Below are positions 45,161-49,278 of a stretch of 49,278 nucleotides of DNA, piece after piece. The notes beneath the pieces are model-generated. The model was not told where the DNA came from. It searched no databases and worked only from the letters and a program-made list of their open reading frames with translations. Position 1 is the stretch's first letter. Every line of letters begins with the position of its first letter. Origin of the DNA: a bacterium (GTDB taxonomy: Bacteria > Patescibacteriota > Minisyncoccia > UBA6257 > 2-01-FULL-56-20); NCBI GenBank assembly GCA_027310625.1, contig DAIDAM010000008.1, positions 1 through 49,278 of the forward strand, written 5' to 3'. Position numbers and translations under genes: made by a program.

Positions 45161-46708
45161 CTAATGTATTAAAAGGACATCTCCGACTTTTATTTCCGTT
45201 CCCGAACTCACTAAAAGCCCCGCTTCTTTTCCTTCGGCGACTTCGCTCACGTCTTTTTTCTGCTGCTGGAGATTTGAAATTCTTCCTTCGCCGACAACGG
45301 CGCCGTCCCGTTCTATTTCAAACTGCGATTTATTTTTGAAAATCCCCGATTCCACTTTCCCGCCGACCACCTGTTTTCCCAAATCGCTTTGGTTGAATAC
45401 GGCGAGTATCTTCAGCGTTCCGAGCGGAGCGGGTTTTTCGAGCTGGAGCAAAAACTCATCTACCGCTTTCAAGAGTTCGTAAATTATTTCCGAAGAAATT
45501 ATTTTTACTTTATTCGTTTCGGCAAACGCTTTCTGCACTTTTCCTGTTCTGCTTTTGAAAGCGATTATCGCCGCCTTGGTCGAAGCGGCGAGCTTGACGT
45601 CGTTGTCCGTTACGTCGCCGACCGACTCGGCGATTATTTTTATCGGCTTTTTTTCGGCGATGGCCTTTATTATTCCGGCGAGCGCTTCCAATGAACCGCT
45701 GTCAGACGATTTTATTATTAATCGCAGAACGGGCGACTCTTCTTTTTCTGCAGGAAGATTTACTGGCCTGATTTCCGGCGGTTCAATCTTGCCCACCGCA
45801 GGCAAGGCCGCTTTTTCCCCGGCGCGGAATTCCTCGCCGACCTGCGGCAGGGTTTCAAATCCGATGATGAGGGCAGGGGATGAGGGAAAAAGTTCCTCCG
45901 CCTGTTTGCCGGTGAAGTCCTCCAATATTTTTATTTTGCCCTTCGCGGTTGCGGTTGAAATCGGTTCGCCTTTTTTGAGAACGCCGTTTTTAACGATGAC
46001 GGACGCTTCCAATCCGCGCCTTTGGTCCAGTTTTGCCTCAAGAACGTATCCGCCCGCAGTCGCGTTTTCGTCGTATGTTAAGTGTTCCACTTCGGCGGCG
46101 AGAAGGATTAGGTCAAGAAGTTCGTTCACGCCTTCGCCGGTTTTTGCCGATACCGGTTGGTAACTTATCTGTCCGCCGTAGCCCTCCAGAAGAACGCCTG
46201 CGGACATAAGTTCGTTTTTTACGCGCTCAATGTCGGCGTTGTTCTTGTCTATTTTCGTAATGGCGACGACGAATGGGGTTTTCGTTTCTTCCAAAATTTT
46301 TATTGATTCCTTCGTTTGCGGCTTCGGTCCTTCGTCGGCGGCGACGACAAGAACGGCAAGGTCGGCGACATTCGCCCCGCGGGAGCGCATTTTTATAAAC
46401 GCTTCGTGCCCCGGCGTGTCGATGAAAGTTATTTTACGGGCCGCTGATTCGCGCTGATTGGGCTGATTTATGCTGATATCATTCGGATGGGCGCTTTCGG
46501 ATTGCCGAAGCCCAGTAGGCGGAGGCGCGCTATTCGGATGCACAATCTCGTAAGCGCCAATGGATTGCGTTATGCCGCCCGCTTCCCGCGAAGCGACGTT
46601 CGTTTTTCTGATGTAATCCAAAAGAGTCGTCTTGCCGTGGTCCACGTGACCCATGACGACGACAACGGGCGGCCGCCGTATTTTTCCTGCGTTTTCTTGC
46701 GCCATCAT
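45161..46708 (-). CDS. infB: translation initiation factor IF-2
   Basis: This 515-residue GTPase has the G1 motif [20 protein letters not shown] near residue 19, [10 protein letters not shown] (G2), [19 protein letters not shown] (G3) and [13 protein letters not shown] (G4). Domains II to IV follow. The N-terminal IF2-N region of larger IF-2 proteins is absent, as is common in CPR. Between IVHP and [10 protein letters not shown] there is an extra segment of about 33 residues (including [11 protein letters not shown] and [11 protein letters not shown]) encoded by a repeat insertion; relatives have only a short turn there. The start ATG is at 46708 (a second ATG is next to it); a -10 box lies six bases upstream. 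The transcript also covers the downstream genes. Confidence 0.94.
   Translation of the reverse strand: MMAQENAGKIRRPPVVVVMGHVDHGKTTLLDYIRKTNVASREAGGITQSIGAYEIVHPNSAPPPTGLRQSESAHPNDISINQPNQRESAARKITFIDTPGHEAFIKMRSRGANVADLAVLVVAADEGPKPQTKESIKILEETKTPFVVAITKIDKNNADIERVKNELMSAGVLLEGYGGQISYQPVSAKTGEGVNELLDLILLAAEVEHLTYDENATAGGYVLEAKLDQRRGLEASVIVKNGVLKKGEPISTATAKGKIKILEDFTGKQAEELFPSSPALIIGFETLPQVGEEFRAGEKAALPAVGKIEPPEIRPVNLPAEKEESPVLRLIIKSSDSGSLEALAGIIKAIAEKKPIKIIAESVGDVTDNDVKLAASTKAAIIAFKSRTGKVQKAFAETNKVKIISSEIIYELLKAVDEFLLQLEKPAPLGTLKILAVFNQSDLGKQVVGGKVESGIFKNKSQFEIERDGAVVGEGRISNLQQQKKDVSEVAEGKEAGLLVSSGTEIKVGDVLLIH
46440..46540 (-). repeat. in-frame repeat insertion in infB
   Basis: The roughly 100-base segment has two CATCCGAAT copies (in gene sense) and several AATCAGC units, plus a GCCTCCGCC...GGCTTCGGC pair. 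It is placed between G2 and G3 of the GTPase domain and leaves the frame intact. Boundaries are approximate. Confidence 0.65.
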
Positions 46709-46714
46709 CCATAA

Positions 46715-46743
46715 AACCTAACAAAAAAGATTGCTGAACGCAA
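46715..46743 (-). promoter_or_regulatory. promoter of infB
   Basis: On the reverse strand, TTGCGT (46738-46743), 17 bases, TAGGTT (46715-46720), six bases before the ATG at 46708. It is back to back with the endonuclease promoter (46745-46773). Confidence 0.55.
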
Positions 46744-46744
46744 A

Positions 46745-46773
46745 TTGAAATATAGCGCGGTACATTGTAATAT
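46745..46773 (+). promoter_or_regulatory. promoter of LAGLIDADG gene
   Basis: TTGAAA (46745-46750), 17 bases, TAATAT (46768-46773), six bases before the ATG at 46780. A leaderless transcript is expected. Confidence 0.6.
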
Positions 46774-46779
46774 GGAAAT

Positions 46780-47793
46780 ATGGTAGAATCGCTAAAATCC
46801 AAAAGAATAAAATTCCCGCGTCGAAGACAGAGAGAATTCTTGGAAAAATGCCGGCTGAAATTAGAATTCACGTTTGAAGAATTGGCGAGATATCTCAGAA
46901 TTGATACTCGCACAGCGACCGATTGGAAACGCGAGAAATTTCTTATGCCAGCAAGCGCCGTGGAAGCATTAAGCCGGAAGGCCAAAGTGTCAATCCCGGC
47001 CGGCGGAAAAATTTTGGGACAATTTTGGTATACGAAAAAAGGAGCGAGAAAGGGCGGACTTGTCACGTATAGAAAATATGGACGAGTAGGCGGAGACCCC
47101 GCATTTAGAAAAAGGCGCTGGCGCGAATGGTGGGATGGAAAAGGAAAATTCACCAAACACCCGATAATCAACGTCAGTTTACCAATAAAAACTCCAAAAT
47201 TGTCTGCGGAATTGGCCGAGTTTATAGGCATTATTTTGGGAGACGGGGGAATAAGCAAATATCAAGTAACCGTTACTCTTCATCATGTAGACGACAAAGA
47301 ATTCATGAAATTCGTCGTAAATTTAATTACAAAGTTATTTGATGCGATCCCAGGTGTTCACCATAACCCCAAAGATTCCACAAATACGATTTTCATATCG
47401 AGAGTGAAATTGGTAAAGCTGCTTACTGAAAAACTTGGCTTGAAAGCCGGCGACAAAGTGCGAAATCAAATTGATATACCTTTATGGATTAAAAAGAACG
47501 AAAAGTTTCGAATTGCCTGTATACGCGGACTTTTAGATACCGACGGTTCTGTTTTCATTCATAAATATCGTTCAAAGAATAAGCAGTATAAGTACAAAAA
47601 AATCGATTTTACAAATAGATCTTTGCCGCTTTTGAATTCAGTCAGCAAGCTACTTGTAGAATTGGGAATTAACCACAGATTCCGCGATAGATATCAGATA
47701 AGAATAGAAGCTCAAAAAGACGTTAAAAAATATTTCGACTTGATTGGAAGCCATAATCCTAAGCATTTGAAAAAATATCGCGCCGCGCTATAA
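46780..47793 (+). CDS. LAGLIDADG homing endonuclease
   Basis: This 337-residue protein has two LAGLIDADG motifs, LAEFIGIILGDGGI near residue 147 and RIACIRGLLDTDGS near residue 244, each with the catalytic Asp. The N-terminal part has FTFEELARYLRIDTRTATDW, a helix-turn-helix-like segment. The C-terminal part is basic. It is a free-standing monomeric homing endonuclease, since the flanking genes are intact and no intein splice motifs are seen. It lies between infB and tRNA-Ser(GCU), and its stop codon is in the -10 box of the tRNA promoter, so it may have inserted next to the tRNA gene. Confidence 0.85.
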   Translation: MVESLKSKRIKFPRRRQREFLEKCRLKLEFTFEELARYLRIDTRTATDWKREKFLMPASAVEALSRKAKVSIPAGGKILGQFWYTKKGARKGGLVTYRKYGRVGGDPAFRKRRWREWWDGKGKFTKHPIINVSLPIKTPKLSAELAEFIGIILGDGGISKYQVTVTLHHVDDKEFMKFVVNLITKLFDAIPGVHHNPKDSTNTIFISRVKLVKLLTEKLGLKAGDKVRNQIDIPLWIKKNEKFRIACIRGLLDTDGSVFIHKYRSKNKQYKYKKIDFTNRSLPLLNSVSKLLVELGINHRFRDRYQIRIEAQKDVKKYFDLIGSHNPKHLKKYRAAL

Positions 47794-47794
47794 T
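47767..47794 (+). promoter_or_regulatory. promoter of tRNA-Ser(GCU), in the end of the endonuclease gene
   Basis: TTGAAA (47767-47772), 16 bases, TATAAT (47789-47794). The TATAAT contains the endonuclease stop TAA (47791-47793). The tRNA starts at 47812. Confidence 0.65.
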
Positions 47795-47811
47795 GCAATT
47801 AGTTTACAAAC

Positions 47812-47898
47812 GGAGGGTTGCGCCGAATGGCAAGGCAGCAGTTTGCTAAACTGCGACGGTGTAAAAGCCGTCTATGGGTTCGATTCCCATACCCTCCG
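47812..47898 (+). tRNA. tRNA-Ser(GCU)
   Basis: Acceptor GGAGGGT pairs with ACCCTCC, discriminator G. The anticodon stem-loop GCAGTTTGCTAAACTGC gives GCU. Long variable arm GACGG-tgtaaaag-CCGTC. T arm ATGGG-TTCGATT-CCCAT. CCA is not encoded. Confidence 0.93.
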
Positions 47899-47900
47899 CA

Positions 47901-47942
47901 CAACAAAAACGGCACGGCTTTATGTCGTGCCGTTTTTGTTTT
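47901..47942 (+). terminator. terminator after tRNA-Ser(GCU)
   Basis: AACAAAAACGGCACG pairs with CGTGCCGTTTTTGTT, leaving a TTTT tail. Confidence 0.9.
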
Positions 47943-48020
47943 GCGTCGTCGGTATTTTCTTACATCGCTGCGCTCTTATCTTCCTGAAGCGGGGTGATGC
48001 TAAATTCGACCCATTTCATC

Positions 48021-48076
48021 TTTTCAAAATAAGAGGGTTGTGCTACAATATCCTGTCCGCGCGGGTCGCCGCGCGG
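48021..48076 (+). promoter_or_regulatory. promoter and 5' hairpin of ATP synthase operon
   Basis: TTTTCA (48021-48026), 17 bases, TACAAT (48044-48049). The stem CCGCGCGG-gtcg-CCGCGCGG (48057-48076) is at the predicted RNA 5' end. GAAAGAAA then precedes the ATG at 48089. Confidence 0.55.
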
Positions 48077-48088
48077 CCGTGAAAGAAA

Positions 48089-48835
48089 ATGGAAAATCTC
48101 AGCATATCGCTTTCATCGGAAAAATTGGGAAATCTTTTCGGACTGCCGTTTACAAACACCCTCTTTACGGCGTGGGTTGTTATTTCTCTCTTATTAATTG
48201 TCGGCTTCGTCGTCAGAAAAAAAATATCGCTCGTGCCGGGGAAATTGCAGAGCGCCATCGAGATGTTCGTGGAGTATCTTTTCGGATTCATTGAAGAAAC
48301 GCTCGGTTCGCGGGAGCTGGCGAGACGCTATTTCCCGCTCATCGCCACGATTTTCATATTTATTCTTACTGCCAATCTTTTTGACTTTCTCCCGATCTTC
48401 GGCGCCATCGGAGTATACAAGGGAGAAAAATTCGTGCCCCTTTTCCGTCCGGTGAACGCCGACCTCAACTTCACGCTTGCGCTCGCCATCATTTCTTTTT
48501 TGGTAATAGAAATTTCCGGAATCGTCGTGCTCGGTTTCTTGAAATACGGCTCAAAGTTTGTTAACTTCAGGGAAGGCGCGATGGGATTTGTCGTCGGCAT
48601 TCTTGAAATCGTCAGCAACCTCGCGCGTCTCGTATCGTTCTCCTTCCGGCTTTTCGGAGCAATTTTCGCCGGAGAAGTGCTTCTGATGGTCATCGGCGCG
48701 TTCGTGCCTATTTTTTTGCCGGTGCCGATGATGGCTTTCGAGGTCTTCATCGGAATCATTCAGGCGGCGATTTTCGCGGTATTGACGCTCGCCTTCATCA
48801 AGATATCGCTGATGGAGCCGCACGGAGCGCACTGA
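48089..48835 (+). CDS. atpB: F-type ATP synthase subunit a
   Basis: This 248-residue protein has five or six transmembrane helices. The essential Arg is in LARLVSFSFRLFGAIFAGEV near residue 182, which faces the c-ring; the usual Asn of RLFGN is Ala here. Other landmarks are YFPLIATIFIFILTANLFDF near residue 91 and FIGIIQAAIFAVLTLAFIKI near the end. Subunit a carries ions into and out of the c-ring. It is the first gene of the operon, with atpE about 150 bases downstream across a repeat-filled gap, which is longer than usual for atpB-atpE. Confidence 0.95.
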   Translation: MENLSISLSSEKLGNLFGLPFTNTLFTAWVVISLLLIVGFVVRKKISLVPGKLQSAIEMFVEYLFGFIEETLGSRELARRYFPLIATIFIFILTANLFDFLPIFGAIGVYKGEKFVPLFRPVNADLNFTLALAIISFLVIEISGIVVLGFLKYGSKFVNFREGAMGFVVGILEIVSNLARLVSFSFRLFGAIFAGEVLLMVIGAFVPIFLPVPMMAFEVFIGIIQAAIFAVLTLAFIKISLMEPHGAH

Positions 48836-48837
48836 TA

Positions 48838-49211
<374 letters not shown>

Positions 49212-49220
49212 ATTGCGATG

Positions 49221-49278
49221 AATTTCGCGAGCCGCAGATGAGCAAATATCCCGGTATCGCAGCGAAGCTGCAAGTATC
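49221..49278 (+). repeat. TATCG-hairpin-CAA(A/G)TATC modules at window end, two copies
   Basis: Copy 1 (49221-49250) starts AATTTCGCGAGCCGCAG and ends GAGCAAATATC. Copy 2 (49254-49278) starts GTATCG, has a CAGC-gaa-GCTG stem and ends CAAGTATC, where the window ends. They match the modules at 29613-29734. Confidence 0.7.

Noticed and set aside
46440-46540. Intein or intron in infB
   Set aside because: The insertion is only about 33 residues, with no splice motifs. The nearby LAGLIDADG gene is separate and on the other strand.
46530-47258. 242-residue reverse frame upstream of infB
   Set aside because: It runs antisense through the endonuclease gene and out of frame through the infB start, with no recognisable domain.

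Overview
The window looks like a chromosome segment of a Candidate Phyla Radiation (Patescibacteria, Parcubacteria-like) bacterium. The reasons are: a short IF-2 without the usual N-terminal extension, tRNA genes with no encoded CCA, solitary CxxC zinc-ribbon and cupredoxin proteins of a kind common in that group, a secreted protein ending in an Ig-like domain of Parcubacteria type, many free-standing short hairpin repeats, and UGA used as a normal stop (so not an SR1/Gracilibacteria code). This assignment is inference. There is no rRNA, CRISPR array, complete insertion sequence or prophage.

Layout. Bases 1-21712 are a surface-polysaccharide region. A broken leucyl-tRNA synthetase/glycosyltransferase junction opens the window. 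Then come glycosyltransferases, NAD-dependent epimerases, a GT39-like membrane transferase, an O-antigen ligase/polymerase, a four-gene set for GDP-D-glycero-D-manno-heptose (hddA-like kinase, gmhA, gmhB, hddC-like guanylyltransferase; 6068-9264), a Wzx-type flippase, a cytidylyltransferase-like gene, and a reverse-strand operon (21712 down to 16452) with a GT4, a GT2, a WbaP-type initiating phosphotransferase and two epimerases. Together these could build activated heptose and other sugars, prime undecaprenyl phosphate, extend, flip and ligate or polymerise a glycan. Inside this region, 9365-13385 holds four reverse-strand genes (Gfo/Idh/MocA oxidoreductase, EamA transporter, DUF218/YdcF protein, inositol-monophosphatase-like protein) with their own leaders and terminators.

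Bases 21731-31263 carry envelope and redox genes: alpha/beta hydrolase, DedA protein, PAP2-like phosphatase, DsbA-like oxidoreductase, a zinc-ribbon protein, a lipoprotein, a large secreted protein, an SPW-repeat protein, glutaredoxin, thioredoxin reductase and a dCMP-deaminase-like protein. Bases 31374-40395 carry groS-groL, a small orphan, threonine synthase, lemA, a HAD hydrolase, htpX, a four-helix-bundle protein, a UMP-kinase-like gene, tRNA-Ser(GGA) and another orphan. Bases 40489-49278 carry a cupredoxin, a DoxX-like protein, a DedA-PAP2-LssY fusion, tRNA-Leu(UAA), an HNH endonuclease, tRNA-Cys(GCA), rbfA, infB, a LAGLIDADG endonuclease, tRNA-Ser(GCU), and the start of an ATP synthase operon (atpB, atpE).

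The most unusual feature is a set of short palindromic or hairpin-chain repeats. Some sit between genes. Others are inserted inside conserved genes without breaking the frame (UMP kinase, rbfA, infB, the heptose guanylyltransferase, an epimerase). The UMP kinase and rbfA insertions have matching inverted-repeat ends, lengths divisible by three and apparent target duplications. This recalls the Rickettsia palindromic elements, but I do not recognise this family. A second theme is gene ends duplicated next to such elements with almost only synonymous changes (trxB start, htpX end). A third is two styles of transcript start: many genes with a -10 box 6-9 bases before the ATG (apparently leaderless), and others with a strong promoter, a stem-loop at the predicted RNA 5' end, a Shine-Dalgarno sequence and a terminator.
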